A stretch of DNA of 64,000 bases from Forficula auricularia (GCA_024734495.1 JALMQS010000225.1:1263864-1327863), one strand, 5' to 3'. Shown: positions 42,499-52,470, numbered from the stretch's first letter. The notes: generated by a model not told the origin, from the letters alone. Numbers and translations: made by a program.

Positions 42499-43410
42499 CC
42501 AGGTGTATGCATATGAAATGAACCTTTTTTACTTTATTATGAAAATAAAACACTTTTTATATAGAAATAGGAAAAAAAAAATATTTTATTCAAAGTACTC
42601 TCCATCACTTTCTACACATTTTAACCACCTTTTCTGCGGTACCGGTGGATCCCCAAGTCCAAAAAAACTGCTGGTCTTTGGAAGAAAGCCATTCATTGAC
42701 CTATTTTTCTCGACTTCTTTCGTAAGTTTTGAAGTGCTGTTCTTTTAAGTGTGTGGCTCATCGACAAAAACAGGTGGAAGTCGGAAGGGCCAGGTCTGGT
42801 GAGTAAGTCCCATGGGGGTAGCAATTCCCAGTTGAGTCTTTGCTTCGTATCCTGAACCGTTTTTGCTTTATGTGAAGGAGTATTATCATGAATGAAAATC
42901 ACTTTATGTTGCTTTTTTGATATTCTGGCCGTTTTTCCTGCAATGCACGGTTCAAATCTAATTAATTGTTGTTGTTCCGTTTAGCATTTACAGTTTCAGC
43001 AGGTTTCACTAGCTCATGATAGACGACACCTTTTCTGGTCCCATCGTGATCGTGATCGTCATTGCCGTCGTCATCCCATCGTCATCGTTGAAACCATCTT
43101 TTCAATGTTGCTAATGATAGAGGATGACTACCATAAGCTTATTCAAGCATTCGTTGAGATTCTGTCGCGTTTTTCTTTAAATGTTAACAAAAAATTTAAT
43201 CCTGTCCGTATCGTATGCTTTAGGCACAAAATTCGACATTTTTAACAAGAAAATTTTTTATGTTGTTGTAGTGCAAATCAAATTTTCAACTCTGAACGTT
43301 GTTGGCATGATGCTAAAAGCAATGAAAAATAATAAGGTTATGTCTGCTCAAATAAAAATAACCTATACGGCCATCTATCGTAAAGGTCCATTTCATGTGC
43401 ATACACCTGG
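42499..43410 (-). mobile_element. Internally deleted mariner element with TA target duplication
   Basis: TA at 42497-42498 and 43411-43412 flanks inverted ends CCAGGTGTATGCATATGAAAT and CCAGGTGTATGCACATGAAAT (complement). Length 912 bp against about 1.3 kb for intact copies. A stretch at 43030-43090 with repeated GATCGT / CGTCATC is not typical mariner sequence. Confidence 0.9.
42570..43025 (-). pseudogene. mariner transposase fragment
   Basis: The minus strand reads GVVYHELVKPAETVNA, then ALQEKRPEYQK, then VIFIHDNTPSHKA (catalytic aspartate in HDN), LNWELLPPWDLLT, PSDFHLF, and a degraded C-terminus ending VVKMCRK. These are standard mariner blocks in order (YHELL.PG.TVNA, HDNAPSH.A, L.W..L.HPPYSPDLAPSDFHLF). 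Several stops and frameshifts; the N-terminal helix-turn-helix region is absent. Confidence 0.9.
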
Positions 43411-43447
43411 TATATAATGAATTCATAAAATAAAATACATTTTGTCT

Positions 43448-43560
43448 TCTGTTTAACGTATGAATCTATTAAATATCAATTTGAAATTATTATTATTATT
43501 ATAGCAATAATTATTATTTTCTTTTTGAACGAATTTTTTTAAAACAATCTCATGAAATTT
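43448..43560 (+). repeat. Direct repeat flanking the mariner region, copy 2
   Basis: Second copy of 41970-42065, with an added (ATT)n run near 43487-43503. Confidence 0.7.
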
Positions 43561-44662
43561 TTGATAAACAAAATGACTTTGCAGCAAAAAGAGAAAAAAC
43601 ATTAAACGAAATTATGTTCTCAGAAACACAATTTTATGATTGATTATTATTATTTCTTAATAATATAAAAATGAATTTTACTCTAATTCTTTTTAAAGTC
43701 ATAGGAAAAAACTCATAGATTAATATCGTTATTTTGTGCTTAGGGATTAGATGCAAATTTTTCATAGTGAAAAAAATTACCCTCAGCTGATATAATCTTA
43801 TCCGTTTCTATTGAAAATTTTTTCAATTTTAGGGATGCTGAAAGCTCGATGGAGTATTTTTTAAATGACTTTCTTACATCCCCAAAATAAAAATAATATT
43901 AATAATAATAATAATCCTATAGTAATGTCTTGTATTTGTTATATGTATCTCAATCAACTGGTCTCTAGTGCTTACTCGAGTCTCGATGAAACTGCGCACC
44001 AAGTCGCGCAAACAAAGCTACTATAGTTTAAGTGTATAGTAGAAAATACATGCTATCCTAAAGATAGATCTTCAAACTTATTTAAGGGATCCTGGTCTGT
44101 TTATCATTTTTATAAGAAAATTCTCAAACTTTTACCATCGATCATTGATAGCATTAAATATTTATTAGAAATTTGAAGTTGATCGTCTGTCCCATTACCG
44201 AGAAATAAATTATTGAAAATTGTCCTTTAACATGGAGTAAATGGCTGAGCTTTAGAAGAGGTATAACTTCTATACAAATTATACCATTTTCAACAAATTT
44301 ATACAGATCAATAATTCAACATTTTACTGAGTCGAATGATATATTTTTCAATAGATTTGACAGTCTAGTTAATTAGTTATTCATAAATGTAAAAATAAAA
44401 AGTTATTTGCAGCCAAGCGAATATAACAAAAGCACTAGTGTAGAATTCCAACTCTATTTCATGAAATCGTTTTTGTGTTAAATAAATGTTTTTATAATGA
44501 GAAAAAATTATCTCAATATTCTTTTTATTAATATTATCCAGAACAAAGATTTTTATTCGAAATTAACCTCATTATTAACAATATTTTTTATTAAAAAATT
44601 TAGTATGTAGAAGTTGTCGTTCTGCAGAAATACATAAGATTTTTTCGAAGATCAACCAGATA
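43561..44662. other. A+T-rich stretch up to the gap
   Basis: No repeat partner or coding signal. A GTCTCGATGAAACTGCGCAC patch lies at 43980. Confidence 0.4.
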
Positions 44663-44762
44663 NNNNNNNNNNNNNNNNNNNNNNNNNNNNNNNNNNNNNN
44701 NNNNNNNNNNNNNNNNNNNNNNNNNNNNNNNNNNNNNNNNNNNNNNNNNNNNNNNNNNNNNN
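44663..44762. other. Assembly gap of 100 N
   Basis: Exactly 100 unknown bases, the usual placeholder for a gap of unspecified size. Distances across it should not be trusted. The 80-aa minus frame through the Ns is meaningless. Confidence 0.99.
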
Positions 44763-44939
44763 ACAATATAAGTAAATCAGATAATTTTATTATATCATAT
44801 TGAAACATTTTAATCAAAGTTGTTCTATTATAAATTCCTCAAAGTCCGTAAATTCATTTTCAACAGAGCATAAGTAAATTAAACTGGTAAAAATTATTGT
44901 TATTTACAATTAATATTGTTTTTTAATGGGGTATGTGTT
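44763..44939. other. A+T-rich spacer
   Basis: Nothing recognised. Confidence 0.4.
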
Positions 44940-45190
44940 ACCTATTAAAACGTCACATATTTCGAGGCACATTTTTTTCTAAAGGGATTTATTTTGTTTT
45001 TGTTTTTGCCCTTCTCGGCAAATAATGGCCGGATAATGAATTTCTCCAGATTCCTTGGATTGCCACTTGGCTTATGCATTTTTGCTGCCAGCCGAATGCA
45101 TCTCTTGAATGCTCGCAGAGCAGCCAGGAATGCCAAGAATCCTATCCAATTAACGAAGCAGTAATGGTGGCCAGATGCTACATCAAGATA
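44940..45190. other. Balanced-composition island; possible conserved non-coding element
   Basis: Contains TTATGCATTTTTGCTGCC and ATTAACGAAGCAGTAATGG-type sequence, rich in homeodomain- or octamer-like sites. A 63-aa minus frame (45136-44945) is open but has no recognised domain. Not repeated elsewhere in the window. Confidence 0.3.
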
Positions 45191-45629
45191 GCTTTAATTT
45201 TAAATTAAATTAGAACATTCTAGTCATTTAAAAACAATCCAGAGCCATTCAAAATGGAAAAAAATCATGTTTATCGATTCTTGTTCATAAAATATATTAG
45301 AAAGAAAAACAAACAAAAATTTTAAAACAAGCCCAGGATTATAGACAAGTGAGTGAGGAAGAGCTTGAAAATTTTTCCCAAAAGGCTCAACCATAATTCG
45401 ATTGGTGGAGCTTCTTTGATGGTTGACTGAATCACCTGTATAATGAAATAGAAAATGAGTTTGTACACAAGTAATATCCATTTAGATTTTTATCCTAGCT
45501 ATTTTATAACATTGACCAAATACCAAATCAAATAATACGATATAATAAATAACGAATTCTCATTTAATTTAATTTAAAATCTATTTATTAAAATTTAAAA
45601 ACGAAGTTTTTCGAATAGAAAAATAATTT
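45191..45629. other. A+T-rich stretch
   Basis: An 85-aa minus frame (45481-45224) is open but unrecognised. No other signal. Confidence 0.35.
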
Positions 45630-46765
45630 TTATGAAAAAAATAAAACCGACTTCAAAAAATTAAATGGAACAAATAAAATAAAGAGAACTCAATAATCAA
45701 ATAAAATGCAATAAAAGGTATAAAATAATTATCTAATTTAGTTACAACTAAACGACGAAATATTTACATGAAATCACTTTTTGAAGTCGGTGTCAAACAT
45801 ATACGTTTTATGAATCGCACTCGATGGATCTTACTTAGTAAGTTTGGCGGGTAAGCTCGCTTATATAGTTTGTTTAACACCGACTCCAAAAAGTGATTTC
45901 ATGCAAATATTTCGTCGTTTAGTTGTAACTAAATTAGATAATTATTTTATGATTTTTGTTGTGTTGTTTTTAGATAATAATATTTTTAATTATTATTATT
46001 TCTTTGTCACTGTGCACATATTCATGTTTTAGGATCATTTTTGTAGTTGCTGAAGAAGAAGAAATAAATTGACGATAAATTCTTGTTTTGAGATTATTTA
46101 TTTGATCATTTCCCATTGAAGCTTGAATCAAAACTAAAAATTATGGCCACGAATCACCCTATATCTAACATAATCTTAGTAGAAAGTTTTTCAAATCTCG
46201 TACTAATCCTCGGGGTGAGAGTAGACATTACAATAAGAGAATTTTCGGTGCCAATGCGATTCATATAAGGTATATGTTTGGCACCGACTTAAAAAAGTAA
46301 TTTCATGTTAATATTTCGTAGTTTAGTTGTAACTAAATAAGTTAATAATTATTTTATACCTTTTAGTGTATTTGATTTGTTGCATTTAATTTTTTGAAGT
46401 CGGTTTTATTTTTTCTTAAAAATTATTTTTATTTTTCTCTTTTAGTGATGTTGTTAATAGTGATTATATCATCAGAACTTGACCAAATTAATATGGCACC
46501 ATCCCTAAGATACCCCCTTTCCAATAAAAAAAGAATCATCGAAATCGGTTCATAAACAAAGAAGTTAGGCATGAGCAAACCTAACAAAAAAGGTCTAATA
46601 CCTATGAAAAAAAATGGGACCAATCGGAAGGTAGACTGAACCCAATGCAAAAAAATTTTCATAATCGGTTCACAATTGGCGGAGATATGAGGTAACATAG
46701 GCACAAAAAAAATTCAGTCGAATAGAGAACCTCCTTCTTTTTTGAAGTCGGTTAAAAAGTAAAAA
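45630..46765. mobile_element. CCGACTTC-family composite element
   Basis: A foldback (45630-45960, loop with GGCGGGTAAGCTCGCTTATA) is followed by about 300 bases of other sequence. A second family segment (46265-46440: AGTTGTAACTAAATAAG, TTTTTTGAAGTCGGTTTTA) comes next. The family body (46445-46757) ends at GAACCTCCTTC-TTTTTTGAAGTCGG. The 62-aa plus (45844-46032) and 91-aa minus (46704-46429) frames lie inside it. Confidence 0.8.
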
Positions 46766-46878
46766 GTTTTAAAGCCTATATCTTATCTATAAATATTGGT
46801 GAATGGTAGCTGTGATGATATTCAGTAGTTTGAAGGAGATATAATCAGCCAAAGTAAGAATACACCGGGTACAATAAA

Positions 46879-46938
46879 ATTCCCAGAGTAAAACGTTTCA
46901 GCCTAAATTTTATTGCACCATCTTCAGTTATTGGGAAT
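46879..46938 (-). ncRNA. Hammerhead ribozyme with internal-loop stem I
   Basis: Minus strand: ATTCCCA-A-TAA, then CTGAAGA, extra T, stem II GGT with a long loop and GCT (wobbles), GAAACGTT, then TTA-CTC-TGGGAAT. Stem I forms three pairs next to the core, an A/CUC internal loop, then seven pairs. This arrangement matches hammerheads whose stem I loop docks with stem II. Cleavage would follow GTT. Confidence 0.65.
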
Positions 46939-47011
46939 CATACACATATTACAACACCTACATGTGATTGAACTAGTTTTGTCAACAATAAGAAATATAA
47001 CTTCATGTAGT

Positions 47012-47352
47012 TTAATAAATTTATAATTTTTCCCATTAATATATCAAAGAATAATTGACATATTAACGAGAATTGTTTTGATCCCGCTTTTTTTGAAAAA
47101 GATATATATCGCGAGACTACTGCGGTTGAAGCTATTGGAGTCTGCGGAGTCTTAAGTCTGACGTTGGATTGTATCTAAATGGATCATATCTTTTTCTCCC
47201 TTGGTACAGACATAAGACTCCGCAGACTCCAGCTTCAACCGCAGTAGTCTCGCGATATATATCTTTTTCAAAAAAAGCGCGATCAAAACAATTCTCGTTA
47301 ATATGTCAATTATTCTTTGATACATTAATGGGAAAAATTGTAAATTTATTTA
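47012..47352. repeat. Near-perfect palindrome, about 150-bp arms
   Basis: AATTGACATATTAACGAGAA, GAAAAAGATATATATCGCG and AGACTACTGCGGTTGAAGC are mirrored on the right to within a few bases; the spacer is about 45 bases (47163-47207). It lies between hammerhead-bearing repeats. Part of a 67-aa frame runs through the right arm. Confidence 0.9.
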
Positions 47353-47420
47353 ACATCATTATTTCAAGTTAGAAATATATAAGTTCAGATATTATTTTCA
47401 CTCAATATTTGAAAAAATCA

Positions 47421-47456
47421 CCTACATTTGATTCGGGATTGAATCAAATGTAGGAA
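47421..47456. repeat. Short perfect hairpin
   Basis: CCTACATTTGATTC, an eight-base spacer, then GAATCAAATGTAGG. Confidence 0.8.
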
Positions 47457-47621
47457 ACATAAGATTCATGTAGTTTGTGTCGTGTTGCAGCCCCTTGGGC
47501 GCAAAATATATTATTTTCTGTTTTTCGGTATAATAAGGTTGATACAATTTGATGGCTGTATATGTATATAATTAAGTAATGGAGAGGGATTCAGCCAATG
47601 GGTAGCCTCTGCTGAATAAAA

Positions 47622-47686
47622 AACTCCCAATTATAGAAAACGTTTCGGCTTTAATTAAATAATGCCATCATCAGTTCCTAAGAGTT
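47622..47686 (-). ncRNA. Hammerhead ribozyme, array unit 1
   Basis: Minus strand: AACTC ... GGAA, CTGATGA, extra T, stem II GGC/GCC with a 14-base A+T loop, GAAACGTT, TTCT ... GAGTT. Stem I has four inner pairs (one G-U), an internal loop, and five outer pairs. The core is fully conserved. Confidence 0.7.
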
Positions 47687-47846
47687 GATGAGTCCTTGAA
47701 GACGAGCGCCATATTTGTGTATAAGGTGTCCGAGCATGATGATATTCCTCAATGGTTATAAAGTTGATACAATTTGATGGCTGTATATGTATATAATTAA
47801 GTAATGGAGAGGGATTCAGCCAATGGGTAGCCTCTGCTGAATAAAA

Positions 47847-47911
47847 AACTCCCAATTATAGAAAACGTTTCGGCTTTAATTAAATAATGCCATCATCAGT
47901 TCCTAAGAGTT
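47847..47911 (-). ncRNA. Hammerhead ribozyme, array unit 2
   Basis: Identical to unit 1 in all core and stem positions. If the minus strand is transcribed, cleavage in both units would release an RNA of about 225 bases. Confidence 0.7.
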
Positions 47912-48065
47912 GCTTGATGAGTCCTTGAAGACGAGCGCCATATTTGTGTATAAGGTGTCCGAGCATGATGATATTCCTCAATGGTTATAAAGTTGATACA
48001 ATTTGATGGCTGTATATGTATATAATTAAGTAATGGAGAGGGATTCAGCCAATGGGTAGCCTCAT

Positions 48066-48208
48066 GCTAAATATGGCGCTCGTCTTCAAGGACTCATCAA
48101 CTCTTAGGAACGATGATGGATCATTTAATTAAAGCCGAAACGTTTTCTATAATTGGGAGTTTTATTCAGCAGAGGCTACCCTGCTGAATCCTCTCCATTA
48201 CTTAATTA
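48066..48208 (+). repeat. Inverted partial unit with a broken hammerhead
   Basis: Complement of part of the array unit, joined at 48065. At 48099-48161 the plus strand keeps AACTCTTAGGAA and GCCGAAACGTTTTC, but CTGATGATGGC has become CGATGATGGATC. The core is therefore lost in this copy. Confidence 0.85.
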
Positions 48209-48229
48209 TTTCGGTATAATAATATTTAT

Positions 48230-48640
48230 TTTAATTGTTACATATTTATAAATTCAAAAGGAGTGATTGAAACAAGATTGCTCATATAATATAATTCAAT
48301 CAACGTCAAACGAGAGAAACAAAGAGGCGAAAAAGTAGCCCCGATCGTGGAAATCGATAAAGAAATAAGATTGAGGATCAAGATCATCCCAATCTTGGAT
48401 GAGTGTCGATAGTCACCGACTTTATGGGCCATCAAACCACTCGAGCGGCCAATAATGACCGATAAACCCAAAAGAAAGCCCGACTTTTTTTATCTTCTAC
48501 CAAATATTATCCTTAACATTAAGGTGAGAATTCGATTCATGGACGAGAGATAAAATCAATTAAAAAAATGAAACTCTATTTCAGAAAATATTTTCCTAAC
48601 GTTTTAATTAATTGGAGGAAAGAGGAGAAAGAATAAAAAA
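48230..48640. other. Balanced-composition island; possible conserved non-coding element
   Basis: Includes TTGGCCGCTCGAGTGG-type and GATGGCCCATAAAGTCGG-type sequence (minus strand) and a 77-aa minus frame (48471-48238) without recognised domain. A regulatory role is only a guess. Confidence 0.3.
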
Positions 48641-48956
48641 TATATTGCAACGGATCGTTGCTAGACTTTATCAATGGTAATAATAAACCAGGTAATAATT
48701 TGTTTATTCCTTTATTATTAATCAGTTATATCAATTCCTATTTGAAGTAAAATGATGACTTAAAAATCAAAAATAGCTATCGATTCTCATCTAATACTTG
48801 AGCAATACCATAACCATTTTACATTGCATTTTTGATATTTCGATTATTATTATTATTATTATTGGTAACTATTGCTGAAGACCGGAGAAATCTACTTAAA
48901 ATCAAAAATAGTGATCGGATTATTATCTAATACTGAAGGAATAACCTATTATATTC
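48641..48956. repeat. Repeat-rich spacer
   Basis: TGCAACGGATCGTTGCTAGA at 48651 with AACTTTAT-like and CCTTTATTATTAATCA sequence matches 51903-51980. The phrase TTAAAATCAAAAATA recurs near 48770, 48900 and 49180. (TTA)n lies at about 48846-48866. Confidence 0.6.
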
Positions 48957-49128
48957 TTGAAGGAGACAATAAAGATGGTCTTCTGCTGGAATTATAAATT
49001 TGATTTATAACGAGACTATAGTTTCGTTATAAATAACATTTATAATTCCAGCAGAAGACACTTCTTTTATTGTCTCCTTCAATATATAAAAATTCTGCTA
49101 ATCTCGGCACAAAAACTTTCAATTTAAT
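48957..49128. mobile_element. Foldback copy of the CTCGGC / hammerhead-associated repeat
   Basis: GAAGGAGACAATAAAGATGG, TCTTCTGCTGGAATTATAAA and the mirror image meet at CGAGACTATAGTTTCG near 49020, which is itself the ribozyme 3-prime palindrome. It is followed by AAATTCTGCTAATCTCGGC. The CTGATGA half is missing. Confidence 0.85.
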
Positions 49129-49201
49129 ATTATATTCTATTTTTGATGTTTTAATCACTGCTGAAAACATGTAAGTATCGACTTAAAATCAAAAATACTA
49201 A

Positions 49202-49260
49202 ATTCTTTTTTAGGTAAACAACTCCAACCACCAGAGTTGTTTTCCAAAAAAGAATTTACT
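49202..49260. repeat. Imperfect hairpin
   Basis: AAATTCTTTTTTAGGTAAAC and AACTC pair with GAGTT and GTTTTCCAAAAAAGAATTT around a loop of about ten bases. Confidence 0.75.
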
Positions 49261-49262
49261 CT

Positions 49263-49690
49263 AGTCATTTCATATGAAAAAGGTGCAAATTTACTCATTC
49301 AATTTTCACCCCTTCATTTAAGGGGCTGAAAAAAGAAAGTAGCAGTTTTGGGAATTTTTCCTTTATTTGTGTTTCCAAATCTACAAGCATGCGAAATTTC
49401 ATGATGCTGCATTGATTAGAAGTTCCCTATAGGTCTTATTGGCCTGACAGTGGGTGAGTGAGTGAGTGCCAAAATCAACCATTCTCTCAAGTCCATATCT
49501 CAGAATCTATTTATGCTATATTATTTAAACTTGGAGCTCTCTTCAAAATGGATTATTGTATGTTTATAATTTCAGCTTGAAAGATGATCAAAAGTGGCTC
49601 GAAATTCTTCGAGTAAATAGCGTAGAGCATGCGTACTGCCAATGCTCGAACTTGGCCTGCCTACGCTATGCGCTATGATAAAGTGAAAAT
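49263..49690. other. Repeat-like sequence
   Basis: GCATGCGAAATTTCATGATG and GGGTGAGTGAGTGAGTG have the style of arthropod dispersed repeats, but no second copy is in the window. No coding signal. Confidence 0.35.
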
Positions 49691-50289
49691 CTAAAAAATA
49701 TTTAACAAATCAATCAATATCAAAAAAAATTCAAATGAAAATAAATTAAAGAAAATTTAAAAAAATTTAAAAATTTAAAAATACTAGTATATAATTTATT
49801 TTATTTTATTTTTGTGAAACTACCTAGAATTTAATGTTTTTAAATTTTTTTAATTTTTCAAAAATATGTTTTAAAAATATGTTTTACCAAGAACCTACAG
49901 ACCTACACCATTCTCCCTTAATAAAATTTATTATTTTAAATTGTAGATACACCCTGTATTTTTTACATTTTCCACAAAGGTACAGCATATAAATAAAAAG
50001 TTTTTGTCTAAAATTTCAATTCATTAACGGTTTATTTTTTTATCCCTTGTTCAACCTGAAATTCTGAAACTAGAAAGTTCACGATTTAATCAGTTCTATG
50101 TATTATAAATTTAAACATTTTTAAATCAGACCAAACTTATTACGAGCGTCTCTTGATTATGACTTATCATTACTATATTTTTTATTTTGTACCCAACAAA
50201 AATGTTACCGACCCAAAAATAATATTTTTGATTTCAGGTGAAATGAATACATATATAGCTTGTAGATTTCCAGTTTCAAATTTTTAGCC
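49691..50289. other. A+T-rich stretch
   Basis: Nothing recognised. Confidence 0.4.
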
Positions 50290-50400
50290 CAACAGTTCAA
50301 TCACAAAGAGAAACAAAGAGGTTGTCCTCTGTTTGATGCAAATAAACATCCACACATATATATCGAAATTATATATCTGTACCATATTATTTATTTGTTT

Positions 50401-50442
50401 GAGACTATAGTTTTCGAAGAGTTGGTCTTCATCATCAGTCTT
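50401..50442 (-). ncRNA. Hammerhead-like motif, left arm
   Basis: Minus strand: CTGATGA, extra T, stem II GAAGA/TCTTC with a five-base loop, GAAAACTATAGTC. One extra A lengthens stem III. Stem I beyond GA/TC is weak. Confidence 0.6.
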
Positions 50443-50633
50443 TTTTTAATTTTAAATATTATTTTTCAAGGGTCAATACCGTATGGATATTGAAAATTTT
50501 CGATCTGTACTTAGTGGGAGCCAGTTAAAATATTTTTTTTTAATATTAACTGGCTCCCAGTTAAGTAAATATCGAAAAATTTCAATATCCATACATTATT
50601 GAACCAAAGAGAAATAATATTTATAATTAAAAA

Positions 50634-50675
50634 GACTGATGATGAAACCAAGTCTTAGAAACTATAGTCTCAAAT
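50634..50675 (+). ncRNA. Hammerhead-like motif, right arm
   Basis: Plus strand: CTGATGA, extra T, decayed stem II (GAAAC and AGTCTTA), GAAACTATAGTC with the ACT-AT-AGT palindrome intact. Core conserved, stem II weakened. Confidence 0.5.
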
Positions 50676-50999
50676 AAATAATATATATACAGATATATAA
50701 TTTCAATATATATGTGTGTATGTTTATTTGCATAAAGCAGAGGACAACCTCTTTGTTTCTCTTTGTGAATCAACAACTCTGCTACTCTCGGCAAAACAAA
50801 AACTTTTCAACAGTTCATTGATAAAGAATTAAATTTACAGAGAGCGTACCGAGTCTTGAAAAACTTTTTATTTTATCTTCCTATTTTTTTCCTCAGCCTC
50901 CTCTATGGTAAAATTTTTATTCTTCATCATCCATTATTCGTCTAATAAAATGGGTAATGTGTACTGGATATGTATGTATATGATGTTTATTAAGCTTAT

Positions 51000-51600
51000 T
51001 GGTAAACAATTTTGTATTGGCCATAATCTTGAAATGGCAGCGGGGAATGATTTTTGATGGGCCACTTGCGCTTGTTGATTTGCCCCCTGGTCCCCCTTCC
51101 AGCCCCTTTGCTGCTTAACAAGCACAGGCGCTGGGCGCAATGGACTCTCTTGTTTCGAATGCGACTCAAATCTCACACACGCGAATTGACCAGGAATCGC
51201 GAGCGATAAAGATTTTACTACCATCGTAAAAATAAAACTCGATTACTATGGAGCTATAATCGCGTTGGTGTGTTTTGCGGGGGCGACAAGACACTCGACT
51301 TGAAAACTTTACGCGAATCCTATTGAAATTTTACTCAATCATAACCGAATCGTTTTATTTCCACCTAAAAGCCACCCCTCGCTCGATTAATATTATGAAC
51401 TCTTTTCATAAGCAAAAGGTTTAATTAAATCCACCTCTATGTTGTCTCGCTCGCTTGAGAGCTTAAGAGAGAAGCTAGAAAATCGATTGGGTTCTCACCT
51501 CCTCTCCTGAACAGCTTCTCAAATCCTCCTCCTTCACTGGAATCGATTCTGGATATCTTTTTTATTTGAATACTCGAGAAAAGCTCATGGAATTCTTTAC
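51000..51600. other. Balanced-composition island; possible conserved non-coding element
   Basis: Contains AAACAATTTTGTATTGGCC-type sequence, TTGTTTACC (forkhead-like, minus strand), GGGGGCGACAAGACACTCG and ATCGATT repeats. A 96-aa minus frame (51224-50934) is open without recognised domain. No repeat partner. A promoter or enhancer is possible. Confidence 0.3.
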
Positions 51601-51714
51601 TTGCAGCTTATTTTTCAATCCTTATAAATAAGATGGCTTTTCTCTGATTTTTTTACTGTCAAATTCGACATCGAGAAATCTTTAAAAAAAAACTTTGAAC
51701 AACTCAACAAAAAA
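51601..51714. other. Spacer
   Basis: Nothing recognised. Confidence 0.3.
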
Positions 51715-51985
51715 TATTTTTATTTTCACATTTATATTCTAGTATCATGTGGAAGTATTGTTTTCAAGCCTACTGGGGTTTTGGCACTTTGAGAGCTTCT
51801 AACTCTGAGATGTAAAAAGTTAATTTCTCTTTGTCAATTCTAGACTGGGGGAAGAAATTGATGCCATTAATAGCTTGAAACAGGATATTTATAAAAAAAA
51901 TATCTGCAACGGATCGTTGCTAAACTTTATACAAAGTCATTTGAAATATCAATATTTTTATTCCTTTATTATTAATCATATATCA
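51715..51985. repeat. Dispersed repeat related to the interior of 28065-29275 and to 48651
   Basis: TTTGAGAGCTTCTAACTC, AAAAAGTTAATTTC and GATGCCATTAATAGCTTGAA match 28570-28680. TGCAACGGATCGTTGCTAAA matches 48651. Confidence 0.7.
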
Positions 51986-52099
51986 CTGCCTATTTGGGGT
52001 CCACTGTATAAAATAAAATAATAAAGAATTTAAAAAGAAGTACTATCTTACTCTAGAATATAGTACTTTAAAATATAATTTTACTAAAAACTTTATTTA

Positions 52100-52470
52100 A
52101 CCTTTTTGTGGTCCCCAAGGTCCTTAATTAGAATATTAAATTTCATCAAAATTGGTTAAGTCATTTTCAAGATAGGTATTTAGAAAAAACTAAAAAAGAA
52201 ATAAAGTACTAATGTTTGCGGGACGATATGTACCAAAAACTAATCAGCGCTTCATTTTGTTAAAATAATGGTAGGTTTTCAATTTCATTTCAATCGGTTC
52301 AACGTTGTGGAAAAAATCGTGGACGAAAAAAGCGATAACATACATCCATCCATACATACATACATACATCCGCACGCAACTACATGAAAAAATCGCACTT
52401 TTTGGCCTCTCGACGAGACCCCATGTAATTTTTGGCAAAACCGTCACGTGCTAAAATTCAACCTAATTGA
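52100..52470. repeat. Repeat-like sequence with CATA microsatellite
   Basis: AAATTTCATCAAAATTGGTT and TTTCAATCGGTTCAACG precede (CATA)n at about 52340-52370. Single copy in the window. Confidence 0.5.

Larger units (their letters stand above)
47537..48065. mobile_element. Tandem array of hammerhead-bearing units (225-229 bp)
   Basis: GATACAATTTGATGGCTG begins units at 47541, 47766 and 47995, giving periods of 225 and 229 bases. Units 1 and 2 are almost identical (one 4-base insertion in unit 2); unit 3 is cut after about 70 bases. Each full unit carries one ribozyme motif on the minus strand. The organisation resembles retrozymes and Penelope-derived non-autonomous repeats. The 66-aa minus frame at 47855-47655 lies inside and is not a gene. 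Confidence 0.85.
50290..50800. mobile_element. Foldback element with two inverted hammerhead motifs
   Basis: CACAAAGAGAAACAAAGAGG, GATGCAAATAAACATCC and GTTTGAGACTATAG return as complements. The inner arms (GGATATTGAAAATTTTCGAT, GGGAGCCAGTTAAAAT) meet near 50543. It ends with CTGCTACTCTCGGC, linking it to the other CTCGGC copies. Part of the left arm is also at 7466-7615. Confidence 0.9.

Noticed and set aside
44575..44817. Open frame across the N run
   Set aside because: The frame is produced by unknown bases in the assembly gap.
47684..47712. Second hammerhead-like string, TTGATGAGTCC...GACGA
   Set aside because: It resembles CTGATGAGTCC...GGACGAAAC, but the first base is wrong and GAAAC is missing. 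It is simply part of the array unit.
50934..51224. 96-aa minus-strand open frame as a gene
   Set aside because: No recognised domain or start context, and its last third is A+T-rich; the segment is better described as a possible conserved non-coding block.
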